NCBI RefSeq assembly: GCF_000337835.1
Contig: NZ_AOLM01000019.1
Coordinates: 62,001-126,000, forward strand
Length of the DNA: 64,000 nt
Reading direction: 5' to 3'
From: Haloferax sulfurifontis ATCC BAA-897
Lineage (GTDB): Archaea > Halobacteriota > Halobacteria > Halobacteriales > Haloferacaceae
Under the pieces are notes generated by a model. The model made no database searches. It was given only the letters and a program-made list of their open reading frames with translations, and was not told where the DNA came from. The position numbers and the translations under genes were made by a program. Below are positions 42,297-50,693 of this stretch, piece by piece; position 1 is the first letter of the stretch; each line of letters starts with the position of its first letter.

Positions 42297-43019
42297 TCAG
42301 AAGTCCGAAAGCCGCGCGTCCTCGCGGTCGGTCCACCCGCGCATCTCCGCGTAGGCCGCCGGGTTCGTCGGCACGCCCTCGGTGTTGAGCAGGCGCTCGG
42401 GGTACAGTTCGAAGGCGATGCCGATGAGCTGGTACTCCAGTTCTTCGAGGTACGGCCGCGTGTCGGGGTACGGTCCCTCGGTGCCGACCGCCCACGGCTC
42501 GACCCAGAAGTACACCGGCTCGCGGAGCCGCGGCGGGTCGGTCGAAGCGAACAGCGCCTCTACCCAGCGGTCGTACTTCCCCGACCCGTCGTCGCGGAAG
42601 GCGGCCGACGAGAGGTCGCCGAAGTGGTAGTAGTTCCCGTAGCCCCAGCGCGCGAGCTTGCCGTCGTTGGTGTCGACGTTCTTCAGGTTGCTGTTGAGGT
42701 CGGTGCCGGACGCGCCGAACTTCCCGCACTTGCCGAGGTACCGGGGGACGACCTCGTCGCCGTCGAGGGTGTACATCATGTAGACGAGCCCCTCGTAGCG
42801 GCCCTCGCGGCGGTCGTAGTCGGCGACGACGCGGCCGCCGGCCTCGCGGAGTTTGCGCTCCATGCGTTCGCCGCGGCGGAGCGTCCGCCGGCCGGAGCGA
42901 CCGTACGCGATGGTGTCGACGGTCCCGTCGGCGCTCGTCTCGAAAAGTGAAATCGGGTCCGCGGCGTCGACGAAGCGGTCGACGAAGCGGTCCCAGAGCG
43001 CGCGTTTGGTCTCGGTCAC
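42297..43019 (-). CDS. GIY-YIG-like protein of unknown role
   Basis: A 240-aa protein. The centre has YEGLVYMMYTLDGDEVVPRYLGKCGKFG, which follows the GIY-...-YIG-K spacing of GIY-YIG nucleases (as GLVY and RYLGK). Then come an Asn-rich segment (TDLNSNLKNVDTNDGKLARW) and GYGNYYHFGDLSSAAF. A distal EELEYQLIGIAFELYPERLLN supplies a Glu-rich helix where the catalytic Glu could lie. A nuclease assignment rests on motif reading only. Its gene sits between the S9 peptidase and the MTH865-like gene; codon use resembles its neighbours. Confidence 0.6.
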   Translation of the reverse strand: MTETKRALWDRFVDRFVDAADPISLFETSADGTVDTIAYGRSGRRTLRRGERMERKLREAGGRVVADYDRREGRYEGLVYMMYTLDGDEVVPRYLGKCGKFGASGTDLNSNLKNVDTNDGKLARWGYGNYYHFGDLSSAAFRDDGSGKYDRWVEALFASTDPPRLREPVYFWVEPWAVGTEGPYPDTRPYLEELEYQLIGIAFELYPERLLNTEGVPTNPAAYAEMRGWTDREDARLSDF

Positions 43020-43032
43020 GCGGCGACCGAAC

Positions 43033-43290
43033 TCAGATGACGCCTTCGGCCTTGAGACCGGCGATGATGTCGTCGACGAGGCTCTCGGCGTCCTCGTACG
43101 GGAAGTCCTGATGCTTGCCGAGCTTCGCGGCCAGCTCCATCGCCGTGACCGTCACCTCGTCCGTCTTGAACTTCGTGCCCGGACCGTTCGGGAGCGCGGG
43201 GACGAGCGACATCTGGTTCTTCACGGGGAAGTCCGCGTTTTCGAACGCGTCCATGAACTGCTCGCGGAGCTGAGATTCGGTGTCGGACAT
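43033..43290 (-). CDS. MTH865-like family protein
   Basis: An 85-aa, compact helical protein whose length and sequence (LREQFMDAFENADFPVKNQM, LAAKLGKHQDFPYEDAESLV) match the MTH865 family (PF07747), conserved in archaea and solved as an EF-hand-like helical fold without known function. It is upstream of the GIY-YIG-like gene by 13 bases and may be co-transcribed with it. Confidence 0.85.
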   Translation of the reverse strand: MSDTESQLREQFMDAFENADFPVKNQMSLVPALPNGPGTKFKTDEVTVTAMELAAKLGKHQDFPYEDAESLVDDIIAGLKAEGVI

Positions 43291-43441
43291 ACGGTGTACC
43301 TACGGAGAGAAGTGGAAAAGGGTTCCGGAAAAACAATGACTATATTTAGAGTTCTCACGAGACGGCGCGGCGGGCCGTCGAGTGTCGGCACGGTCGCCCG
43401 GGACTGATGGACTTATCTACACCGGCAATTCATGCACTCGC

Positions 43442-44488
43442 ATGGACTTCGACTTCGACCGCCTGAAACAGCTCACCGAGACCAGCGGCGTCCCCGGCTA
43501 CGAGGACCGAATCCGCGCGCTCGTCCGCGAGGACCTCGAAGCGACGACCGACTCCGTCCGGGTCGACGCGATGGGCAACGTCGTCGGCACCATCGAGGGC
43601 GAGGGAGACTACGAGGTCGCCGTCGCCGCCCACATGGACGAAATCGGCTTCATGGTCCGCCACGTCAACGACGAGGGCTTCCTGCAACTCGACGCCCTCG
43701 GCGGCTGGGACCCCCGCGTCCTGAAGGCCCAGCGCGTGACCGTCCACGCCGAAGACGAGGACCTCACCGGCGTCATCGGCTCGGTCCCTCCGCACACGCT
43801 GACTGAAGAACAGAAGCAGAAGGAGCCGAAAGTCGAGGACGTGTACGTCGACCTCGGCCTGCCCGCCGAGACCGTCGAGGAGACCGTCTCCGTCGGCGAC
43901 CTCGTGACGATGGAGCAGACGACCGTCCGCATGGGCAACCACGTGACGGGCAAGGCCATCGACGACCGCGTCTGCCTGTTCGCCATGCTGGAGGCCGCCC
44001 GGCGGGTCGAGAACCCCGAGGTGACGATTCACTTCGCCGCGACGGTCCAAGAGGAAGTCGGCCTCCGCGGCGCGCAGGCGCTCGGCGTCGACCTCGACCC
44101 CGACCTCGCGCTCGGCCTCGACACCACCGTCGCCAACGACGTGCCCGGCTTCGACCCCGCCGACCACGTCACGAAACTCGGCGAGGGCGCGGGCATCAAG
44201 CTCAAGGACTCAAGCGCCATCGCCAACCCGAAGGTCCACCGCCGTCTCCGCGCCGTGGCCGAGGACAACGACATCACCTACCAGATGGAACTGCTCCCCG
44301 CGGGCGGCACCGACACCGGCGGCTTCCAGAACACCTACGGCGCGAAGCCCGTCGGCGCGATTTCGATGCCGACGCGCTATCTCCACACCGTCACCGAGAG
44401 CGTCCACGAGGACGACGTCGTCGCCTACATCGACCTCCTGACGGCGTTCTTGGAGAGCGAGACGGGCGAGTTCGACTACACGCTGTAG
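43442..44488 (+). CDS. M42-family (TET/glutamyl-type) aminopeptidase
   Basis: A 348-aa dinuclear zinc aminopeptidase. Metal/catalytic residues: AAHMDEIGFMV (His, Asp), GKAIDDRVCLFAMLEA (Asp), VQEEVGLRGAQALG (catalytic Glu and metal Glu), ALGLDTTVA (Asp) and the final His in PTRYLHTVTESVHEDD. M42 enzymes form tetrahedral dodecamers that degrade peptides released by the proteasome. The ATG at 43442 is preferred over an in-frame start 20 codons upstream that does not fit the family. Confidence 0.94.
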   Translation: MDFDFDRLKQLTETSGVPGYEDRIRALVREDLEATTDSVRVDAMGNVVGTIEGEGDYEVAVAAHMDEIGFMVRHVNDEGFLQLDALGGWDPRVLKAQRVTVHAEDEDLTGVIGSVPPHTLTEEQKQKEPKVEDVYVDLGLPAETVEETVSVGDLVTMEQTTVRMGNHVTGKAIDDRVCLFAMLEAARRVENPEVTIHFAATVQEEVGLRGAQALGVDLDPDLALGLDTTVANDVPGFDPADHVTKLGEGAGIKLKDSSAIANPKVHRRLRAVAEDNDITYQMELLPAGGTDTGGFQNTYGAKPVGAISMPTRYLHTVTESVHEDDVVAYIDLLTAFLESETGEFDYTL

Positions 44489-44644
44489 GCGGTCTCTGTC
44501 GGCGACCTCCCGGCGCAGACGCGAACGACGCCGACGGCGGCGCGAGAGACATCGGGGGAATACCCCCCTATATCGAGGCGCGGCACCCCCGACCGGCGGA
44601 CGAGAACCAAAGTATTCACTACAGGCCCACACCAAGCGGCGGAC

Positions 44645-45268
44645 ATGACCGACGGCAACGTGGATATGTCTCGGCGGGCGTTCCTCGGGGCGGCCGCTGG
44701 CGGCGCGGCGGTCGCCGCCACTTCCGGCACGGCCGCGGCGCAGACGGAAGAACCAGATTTCGGCGGCCACATCGACGGTATCGACGGGGGCTACGAAGAC
44801 CTCCGCGGCCAAAGCGAGGTCACCATCGAAGTGGGCGCGGAAGGTAACGGCGGGAACCTCGCGTTCTCCCCCGCCGGCGTCTGGATAGACGTCGGCACGA
44901 CCGTGACGTGGGAGTGGACCGGCGAGGGCGGCGGCCACAACGTCGTCGCCAGCGAGGGCGCGTCGCTCGACTCCGGCGCGGCCGTCTCCGAGGCCGGGAG
45001 CACTTACGAGTACACCTTCGAGGAGGGCGACGCGGGCATCACGAAGTACCACTGCGTGCCCCACGAGGCGCTCGGCATGCTCGGCGCGGTCGCCGTCGGC
45101 GGCGACGTGCCGACCGTCACCACCGGGGGCGGCGGCGGGTCGAACCTCCCGCAGGTCCCCGACAGCGCGAAGTCCCTCGGCGTGGCGACGACGTTCGCGA
45201 TGGTCGCGACGCTCGGCCTCGCGTACTTCTTCATGAAGTACGGCGGCGACTACGACGTTCAGGACTGA
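44645..45268 (+). CDS. Halocyanin paralogue with Tat signal and C-terminal anchor
   Basis: A 207-aa blue copper protein. The Tat motif is SRRAFLGAAAGG, and the Cu ligands are His98, Cys137, His140 and Met145. The copper domain is about 90% identical to the halocyanin at 29722, with long runs of identical DNA, while the signal peptide and C-terminal helix (FAMVATLGLAYFFMKYGG) differ. The start may be the ATG at 44645 or the one at 44666 right before the Tat motif. It is not next to cytochrome genes, so it may serve a different partner such as a terminal oxidase. Confidence 0.93.
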   Translation: MTDGNVDMSRRAFLGAAAGGAAVAATSGTAAAQTEEPDFGGHIDGIDGGYEDLRGQSEVTIEVGAEGNGGNLAFSPAGVWIDVGTTVTWEWTGEGGGHNVVASEGASLDSGAAVSEAGSTYEYTFEEGDAGITKYHCVPHEALGMLGAVAVGGDVPTVTTGGGGGSNLPQVPDSAKSLGVATTFAMVATLGLAYFFMKYGGDYDVQD

Positions 45269-45364
45269 CGCGGTCGTCGCGTCTCTCGATTTTCACCAGT
45301 TCCGAGCGGCCGCGCTCGCCCGGGTTCGGTCGCCGCCGCGACAGCCGCGGGCGCGGCGGCCGAC

Positions 45365-46423
45365 TCAGAAGAAGCCGTAGTCGTCGCGCTCGGTCTCGTA
45401 GACCGACTCGTACTGCTCGATGACCCGCCGGAAGTCGTAGGCCGCGAAGTCGTCGTCGACCGTCTCGTGGTCGAACCGCCGGGCGGCGACGATTTCGTCC
45501 GCCAGCTCTTGGGGGCTCGTGACGAGCGACCCGCGCTCGCGCCCCTCGACGAGTTCGTGGGCCGACGACCGCGCCTGATACTCGACGATGGAGACACAGC
45601 CGCAGGCGAGCGCCCACAGCAGATTCGTGGCGAAGGGTTCGACCGTCGCGGTCTGCGCGAAGACGTGCGCGCCCTTCATGATGGGCACCGCCTCGTTCGC
45701 GGGGAGTTCGCCGAGGAACTCGACGCGGTCGTCGATGCGGAGGTCGCGGGCGGTCTGTTCGGCCGTCGAGCGCTCGGGGCCGTCGCCGATGACGACGGCG
45801 GACCAGTCCTTGTCGCGGAGCTCCGCGAGCGCGAGGAGGAAGCTCTCGACGTTCGCGTGCTCGTCGAGGTCGCGGGCGTACACCACGTCCGCGCGCTCCT
45901 CGGCGTCGGCGCTCCGGACGAGGTCCATGCTGATCGGTTCGGGGACGAGGTGGGTGGAGTCGACCGCCGCGCCGAGTTCGCGGACCTGCGTGCGGACCAT
46001 CTCCGAGGGGACCAAGACGGCGTTCGGGGCCTTCGCCGCACGCCGGTAAGCCCGCGAGCCGCCGCGTTCGTCGCGGGTCCACCAGTCGGCGACGACCGGC
46101 GTTCGAAGGAACCGCGCCGCGGTCTTGACCGCCGTGACGTGCGACGGCGGGTAGCTCGCGACCTGAATCACGTCGGGGGAGACCTCGCGGAGGGCGAAGG
46201 GGACGCGGGAGGCGAAGCCGCCGACGGCGGGCGAGTCCGTCACGCGGTGATAGGTCACCCCGTCCTGTTTGAACTCGACGACCTCGCCGTCCCACCACTT
46301 CGCACAGAGCACCGTCACCTCGTGGTCGCGCTCGGCGAGGAGTTCGGCCGTCCGCCGGAGCCGTCTGGTCGCTCCCGTCTCCTCGTGGTGCGTCGTGTAC
46401 ATCGAGACGAGCGCGACTCGCAT
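45365..46423 (-). CDS. GT4-family glycosyltransferase
   Basis: A 352-aa GT-B fold protein. The N-terminal Rossmann domain has MRVALVSMYTTHHEETGATR and DVIQVASYPPSHVTAVKTAA. The C-terminal domain has DWSAVVIGDGPERSTAEQTA, VEFLGELPANEAVPIMKGAHVF and the donor-site Glu region VEPFATNLLWALACGCVSIVEYQA, where the usual E-x7-E is TVEPFATNLLWA. It transfers a sugar to an unknown acceptor, probably a surface glycan or lipid at the membrane face. The start MRVALVS is chosen over an upstream in-frame start 8 codons earlier. Confidence 0.85.
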   Translation of the reverse strand: MRVALVSMYTTHHEETGATRRLRRTAELLAERDHEVTVLCAKWWDGEVVEFKQDGVTYHRVTDSPAVGGFASRVPFALREVSPDVIQVASYPPSHVTAVKTAARFLRTPVVADWWTRDERGGSRAYRRAAKAPNAVLVPSEMVRTQVRELGAAVDSTHLVPEPISMDLVRSADAEERADVVYARDLDEHANVESFLLALAELRDKDWSAVVIGDGPERSTAEQTARDLRIDDRVEFLGELPANEAVPIMKGAHVFAQTATVEPFATNLLWALACGCVSIVEYQARSSAHELVEGRERGSLVTSPQELADEIVAARRFDHETVDDDFAAYDFRRVIEQYESVYETERDDYGFF

Positions 46424-46526
46424 ATTCGCCGCCACTACGCCGCGCAATAAAAATCCACAGTTTTCGAGGGCGCGACGCGGGGACGCCGACGCGCCGCCCG
46501 GGAAGGGTTCGCCGGGGCGACGCGCC

Positions 46527-47168
46527 TCAGAGCCCGACGACGGGCGCGAGGAGCGCGCCCACGGACTCGACGGCGGTGACCGTGTACTCCCAGCTATAGA
46601 CGTGGTTGAGAAGCAGGTACGTTACGACGCCGAGCGCGAGGGACACGAGCCACGCGCCCGCCGCGATGCGGCCGACCTTCCGGTGGGGCGTCTCGGTCCG
46701 CAGTTCGCGCTCGGAGTGGGTGATGCCGAGGATGAGCGCGTAGAGGACGACCGGCACCGAGACGATAGAGAGGATGATGTGAATCGCCAGCATCGCCAGG
46801 TACGGGTAGTACGCGAACGCGGGGCCGACGAACTCCTTGGTGCCGCCGCCGCCGATTTTCGCGAGGTACATCACGAGGAAGACGAGGATGAGCCCGAACG
46901 ACGTGACCATCGCGGCCGCGTGCTTCCGGACCTCGTTGCGGCGAATCCAGCGCCAGCCCGCCGCGATGACGAGGACGTTCACCGTGTTCACGACGGCGAT
47001 GGCGTCCGAGAGGAGGTTCACCTGTGGGAGCGACAGGTCGGGGAAGACCCTGCCGGGGACGACGCCGAGGAAGGTCCCGATGACGAGGGCGTACCCGACG
47101 ACCGAGAGGACGGCAGTCGCGGCCGCGGGGTGTTCCTTCAGGGGGTTGTCTGCGCTCGCAGTTGCCAT
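46527..47168 (-). CDS. DUF420-family membrane protein
   Basis: A 213-aa protein with six membrane helices. The DUF420 hallmarks are LPQVNLLSDAIAVVNTVNVL, WIRRNEVRKHAAAMVTSFGL and MLAIHIILSIVSVPVVLYALI with His residues facing the membrane. The Bacillus DUF420 protein CtaM (YozB) is needed for assembly of heme-copper oxidases, so a similar role in respiratory-oxidase maturation is plausible here, near two halocyanins. Start ATG at 47168. Confidence 0.82.
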   Translation of the reverse strand: MATASADNPLKEHPAAATAVLSVVGYALVIGTFLGVVPGRVFPDLSLPQVNLLSDAIAVVNTVNVLVIAAGWRWIRRNEVRKHAAAMVTSFGLILVFLVMYLAKIGGGGTKEFVGPAFAYYPYLAMLAIHIILSIVSVPVVLYALILGITHSERELRTETPHRKVGRIAAGAWLVSLALGVVTYLLLNHVYSWEYTVTAVESVGALLAPVVGL

Positions 47169-47260
47169 GGCCGGGGGTTGGGAAGACGGCGTATTCCGTC
47201 TTCGGGTTCCGGACGGGCTTCGAGGGGCGGACCCCCCCGCTCGCGGAGCGACCGACCGAG

Positions 47261-48307
47261 TCAGATGACGCCCGTGATGGTCGCGGCCTCGATGGCCGCC
47301 TCCTCGCTGACGCCGTTGCCGAGAATGGTGTAGCGGTCGCGTATCTCGTGGGCGGTCGTGAGCGCCTCGATAATCGTCTCGCCGTCGATGCCGAGTTCGT
47401 CGGCGGTCGTCGGCGCGCCCATCGTCGAGAGGGCGTCGCGGATGTCGGTCCACTCGCCGCGCGCGCCGCTGTGGAAGTACTCGGTCATGATGGAGCCGAC
47501 GCCGACCTGGTGGCCGTGGAGGGCGCGGCCGGGCGCGATGCGGTCGAGCTGGTGCGAAAAGAGGTGTTCCGCGCCCGACGCCGGCCGCGAGGAGCCGGCG
47601 ATGGACATGGCGACGCCCGAGGAGACGAGCGCCTTCGTCACTATCCACGCGGACTCTTCGAGGCCCGGCTTGATGGAGTCGGCGCTCCCGACGAGCATCT
47701 CGGCGGTCATCTGCGAGAGCGCGCCCGCGTACTCGGAGTACTCGACGTTCTTCAGGCGGTGGGCCAGCTCCCAGTCTTTGACCGCGGTGTAGTTCGAGAT
47801 GATGTCGGCACAGCCGGCGGTCGTGAGCTCCCACGGGGCCTCCGCGAGCAGTTCCGTGTCGGCGACGACCGCGAGCGGCGGGTCGGCGGCGACCGAGTGG
47901 CGGGTGTCGCCCTCGGGAATCGACGACCGGCCCGAGACGATGCCGTCGTGGCTCGCCGCCGTCGGAACGGAGATGAACCCGCAGTCGAGGCGGTCGGAGG
48001 CCATCTTCGCCACGTCGATGGGCTTGCCCCCGCCGAGGGCGATGAGGTAGCCCGCGTCGGCCTCGCGCGCCGCGTCGACGACGCGCTCGACCGACTCGAA
48101 GCTCGCGCGGTCCAAGGAGACGGAGGCGATGCCGTCGAACTGGTCGCGGACCCGGTCGCCGGCGATGCGGTCGGGCGACGGGCTCGTGACGAGAAACGGG
48201 TCGCCAGAGAGGTACAGCTCGTCGACCGCGGCCGAGAGGTCGTCGAGCACGCCGTGGCCCTGGAGCACGTTCCTCGGTAGCTTAATCCACGTCGATTTAT
48301 CGAACAT
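47261..48307 (-). CDS. egsA: sn-Glycerol-1-phosphate dehydrogenase
   Basis: A 348-aa Zn-dependent, polyol-dehydrogenase-type enzyme. GGKPIDVAK is the NAD(P)H-loop motif, FISVPTAASHDGIVSGRSSI the substrate loop, and the Zn ligands lie in DIISNYTA, GAEHLFSHQLD and LHGHQVGVGSI (Asp and two His). It reduces dihydroxyacetone phosphate to the sn-glycerol-1-phosphate backbone of archaeal lipids. The ATG at 48307 (MFDKSTWIKL) sits about 28 nt after an ACACTATGAA box, so the mRNA is leaderless. Confidence 0.95.
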   Translation of the reverse strand: MFDKSTWIKLPRNVLQGHGVLDDLSAAVDELYLSGDPFLVTSPSPDRIAGDRVRDQFDGIASVSLDRASFESVERVVDAAREADAGYLIALGGGKPIDVAKMASDRLDCGFISVPTAASHDGIVSGRSSIPEGDTRHSVAADPPLAVVADTELLAEAPWELTTAGCADIISNYTAVKDWELAHRLKNVEYSEYAGALSQMTAEMLVGSADSIKPGLEESAWIVTKALVSSGVAMSIAGSSRPASGAEHLFSHQLDRIAPGRALHGHQVGVGSIMTEYFHSGARGEWTDIRDALSTMGAPTTADELGIDGETIIEALTTAHEIRDRYTILGNGVSEEAAIEAATITGVI

Positions 48308-48440
48308 ACGCGGAAATCGGCCACCACGGTTCATAGTGTTTCTCGTCTCGGAGACGGGGGCGCGCCGAACGCCCGACGGGAATCGCGGGACCCCGAGCCG
48401 AGAGAGCGGCCGCGGTTTCGAGCAGTCGCGCGTCCGAGCG

Positions 48441-49124
48441 TCAGAGCGCGAGCGCCCGCACCGCGTCCCAGACGAAGACGGCGCCGAAGCCGCCGAGGAC
48501 GACGGCGCTGACGGCGGCGACGGCGGGCGCGAAGGAGTCGACGCGCTGTTCGGCCGCGACGAGCGCCGCGGGGAAGCCGGTCACCCAGAGCGCGATGCCG
48601 CCGAAGAAGCCGAGGATGAGCGCCGGACTGCCCGTCTCGACGATGAGCAGGTTCGACAGCGACGCGCCCAGATACGGCGTGTGGGCGAGCACGTCCACGG
48701 TGCCGGTCTCCAAGAGGCCGACGCCGATGGTGAGCCAGAACAGAATCTGATACGGGTTCGTCAGCGCGAGCACGAACGCCTTCGTGAAGCCCGCGCTGTC
48801 GTCGTCGGTGTCGGCGGCTTCGCGGAACGTGGTTCCAATCTCCCGTGCCGCGCCGTAGGCGAAGTAGAGCATGAGGACGCCGCCGGCGCCGACCATGACG
48901 GCCCGCACGGTCGGGAACTGCTCGACGAACGCGACGAGGCCGAGCGCCGCGAGGACGAAAAACAGCGCGTCGGCGCTCATCGCACCGAGACCAGCGCGAG
49001 CGCCCGCGGTCCACCCGCGGACGACGCTCTCCTCGGCGATGACGGCGTTCATCGGGCCGGGCGGCGCGGCGAGCGCCAGGCCGAACACCAGCCCGGCACC
49101 CAGAGACGGGAGGAGCGTAGACAT
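48441..49124 (-). CDS. LysE-family exporter
   Basis: A 227-aa membrane protein with six helices and the LysE signature AAPPGPMNAVIAEESVVRGW near the N-terminus. Helices include LSADALFF-type DALFFVLAALGLVAFV, LALTNPYQILFWLTIGVGL and ALILGFFGGIALWVTGFP. The family exports amino acids or related small molecules; the substrate cannot be told. It has a polar loop (AADTDDDSAGF) between helices 3 and 4. Single-gene unit. Confidence 0.88.
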   Translation of the reverse strand: MSTLLPSLGAGLVFGLALAAPPGPMNAVIAEESVVRGWTAGARAGLGAMSADALFFVLAALGLVAFVEQFPTVRAVMVGAGGVLMLYFAYGAAREIGTTFREAADTDDDSAGFTKAFVLALTNPYQILFWLTIGVGLLETGTVDVLAHTPYLGASLSNLLIVETGSPALILGFFGGIALWVTGFPAALVAAEQRVDSFAPAVAAVSAVVLGGFGAVFVWDAVRALAL

Positions 49125-49214
49125 GGTTCTCTCTTGGGCGCGATTCCGTGAAAAGTGGCGCGGAAGCGACGGCGTTGGGGGTTGGAACCGGTCACGGCGC
49201 GACCGGATGCGACC

Positions 49215-49916
49215 TCAGATCAGCGCGAGGACGGCGTCGCTGGCGGTGCCGACGAGCGTCTCCCAGACGGAGAAGCCGGTGGCGATGGCGAGCAGGGTGT
49301 CGGCGGCGAAGAAGCCGAACAGGGCGGCCGCGCCGAGGTACGCCTTGCGCGTGTCGAACCGGTGGGAAAACCGGTGAAAGAAGTACGCGTTGGCGATGCT
49401 CACCGGGATGATGGCGAGCATCTCGCCCGCCCAGATGGCCGAGGTCGCGCCGTACTGCACGGCCAGCCCGATGGTGACGAGTTGGGTCTTGTCGCCGAAC
49501 TCGCCGGCGGCCATCATGGCGAAGATGGGCAGGAAGCCGCCGAAGCCCTGTGTCGATAGCTCGCGGCCGAACACCGTCGGCGCGTCGTCGAACGCGGAGA
49601 CGCCGCCGTCGGTGGTCGCGGTCTCGCCTCCCGCGGACGCGTCGGGCGCGGAGCGGTAGAGCAACACCGCGAAGGTGGCGAACAGGACGGCGGTGATGGC
49701 GTCGAGCGCGACCGGCGGGAGCGCGCTCTTGAGCGCCTGCCCGAGCATGATTTCGAGCGCCGTCCAGATGGCGAAAGCCGAGCCCGCGGCCGCGACGACG
49801 ACCTTCGGGTCGAACCGGGTCGAGAGGCCCGCGATGATGAACTGGACCTTCTCGCCCGGCAGGACCGCAAGTTGGGAGACGAGGGCGATGACGAGAATCT
49901 CCCACCAGCCGGTCAC
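49215..49916 (-). CDS. GDT1/TMEM165 (UPF0016)-family cation transporter
   Basis: A 233-aa protein with six helices in two repeats. The second repeat has the canonical MAAGEFGDKTQLVTIGLA (E-x-G-D-K-T), but the first has AVLPGEKVQFIIAGL, where the motif is degenerate (GE for GD, V for T). GDT1 proteins move Mn2+ or Ca2+. Its start overlaps the stop of a MntR-like regulator by 4 bases, which points to metal-responsive Mn export or import. The central loop is acidic and Gly/Ser-rich. Confidence 0.88.
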   Translation of the reverse strand: MTGWWEILVIALVSQLAVLPGEKVQFIIAGLSTRFDPKVVVAAAGSAFAIWTALEIMLGQALKSALPPVALDAITAVLFATFAVLLYRSAPDASAGGETATTDGGVSAFDDAPTVFGRELSTQGFGGFLPIFAMMAAGEFGDKTQLVTIGLAVQYGATSAIWAGEMLAIIPVSIANAYFFHRFSHRFDTRKAYLGAAALFGFFAADTLLAIATGFSVWETLVGTASDAVLALI

Positions 49917-50608
49917 GCAGGCGACACCTCCTCGCTACTCGGCTCGTCGGGCGGTCGGACGCGGATCGTTCGGGCCACCGACTCCGGGAGGCTCTGCTCG
50001 CGCCCGCCGTCACCGACGCGGACCGTCACCATCCCGAACGGGGCGATGTCGGTCACCTCGATGGTCGTGCCGGGCGTGACGCCCGCCTCGGAGAGGTACT
50101 CCAACTCCGCGGGGTCGCGGTCGCTGACGCGGGCGACGACGAGCAGGTCGCCGACCTCGCAGTCCGACAGCACCGACAGCCCCGAGGAGTCCGGCGGCGT
50201 GAGGTCGGCGCTCGGGATGGGGTCGCCGTGGGGGTCGACCTCCGGCTCGCCGAGGGCGGCGGCGACCCGCTTTTCGAACTCCTCGCTGATGTGGTGTTCG
50301 AGCGCGTCGGCCTCGTCGTGGACCTCGCTCCACGAGTAGTCGAGGTGTTCCGTGAGGTACGCTTCGAGGAGGCGGTGGTGTCGAAGCACTTCGAGCGCGA
50401 CGGTCTCGCCCTCCGTGGTCAGTTCGACGCCCTTGTACTTCTCGCGGTCGACCAGCCCGCGGTCTTCGAGCTTGCCGACCATGCTCGTCACGGTCGGCGG
50501 CGTCTTCCCGAGGTACTCGGCGATGTCGGAGGTCGAAACCGGTGGTCCCTGCTCCATCTGGAGCGTGTAGATTGCCTTCAGATAGTCCTCCATCACGTCG
50601 CTCAACAT
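49913..50608 (-). CDS. MntR/DtxR-type regulator with C-terminal FeoA domain
   Basis: A 231-aa protein. It has the wHTH (MEDYLKAIYTLQMEQG, STSDIAEYLGKTPPTVTSMV), the dimer/metal domain (RHHRLLEAYLTEHLDYSWSE, HDEADALEHHISEEFEKRV, the latter giving Glu/His metal ligands) and a FeoA/SH3-like domain (LSDCEVGDLLVVARVSDRD, GTTIEVTDIAPFGMVTVRVG). It is first in an operon with the GDT1 transporter. The perfect palindrome at 50617-50630 just before its start is the likely autoregulatory operator. Confidence 0.9.
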   Translation of the reverse strand: MLSDVMEDYLKAIYTLQMEQGPPVSTSDIAEYLGKTPPTVTSMVGKLEDRGLVDREKYKGVELTTEGETVALEVLRHHRLLEAYLTEHLDYSWSEVHDEADALEHHISEEFEKRVAAALGEPEVDPHGDPIPSADLTPPDSSGLSVLSDCEVGDLLVVARVSDRDPAELEYLSEAGVTPGTTIEVTDIAPFGMVTVRVGDGGREQSLPESVARTIRVRPPDEPSSEEVSPA

Positions 50609-50616
50609 ACCACGGA

Positions 50617-50630
50617 TTAGACGCGTCTAA
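50617..50630. promoter_or_regulatory. 14-bp perfect palindrome before the MntR-like/GDT1 operon
   Basis: TTAGACGCGTCTAA is a perfect 14-bp palindrome, 9-22 nt upstream of the regulator's ATG. On the minus strand it lies directly downstream of an AT-rich TTTTACTTTA stretch that is the likely TATA box, so a bound dimer would block transcription start. DtxR/MntR regulators bind such palindromes, so autoregulation by Mn or Fe is a good guess. Confidence 0.55.
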
Positions 50631-50693
50631 AGTAAAAGTCTGATGGAGGTAACGGGAGGGTTCGAGCGGGGAACCAGCCGGTCGTGCGGCCTC

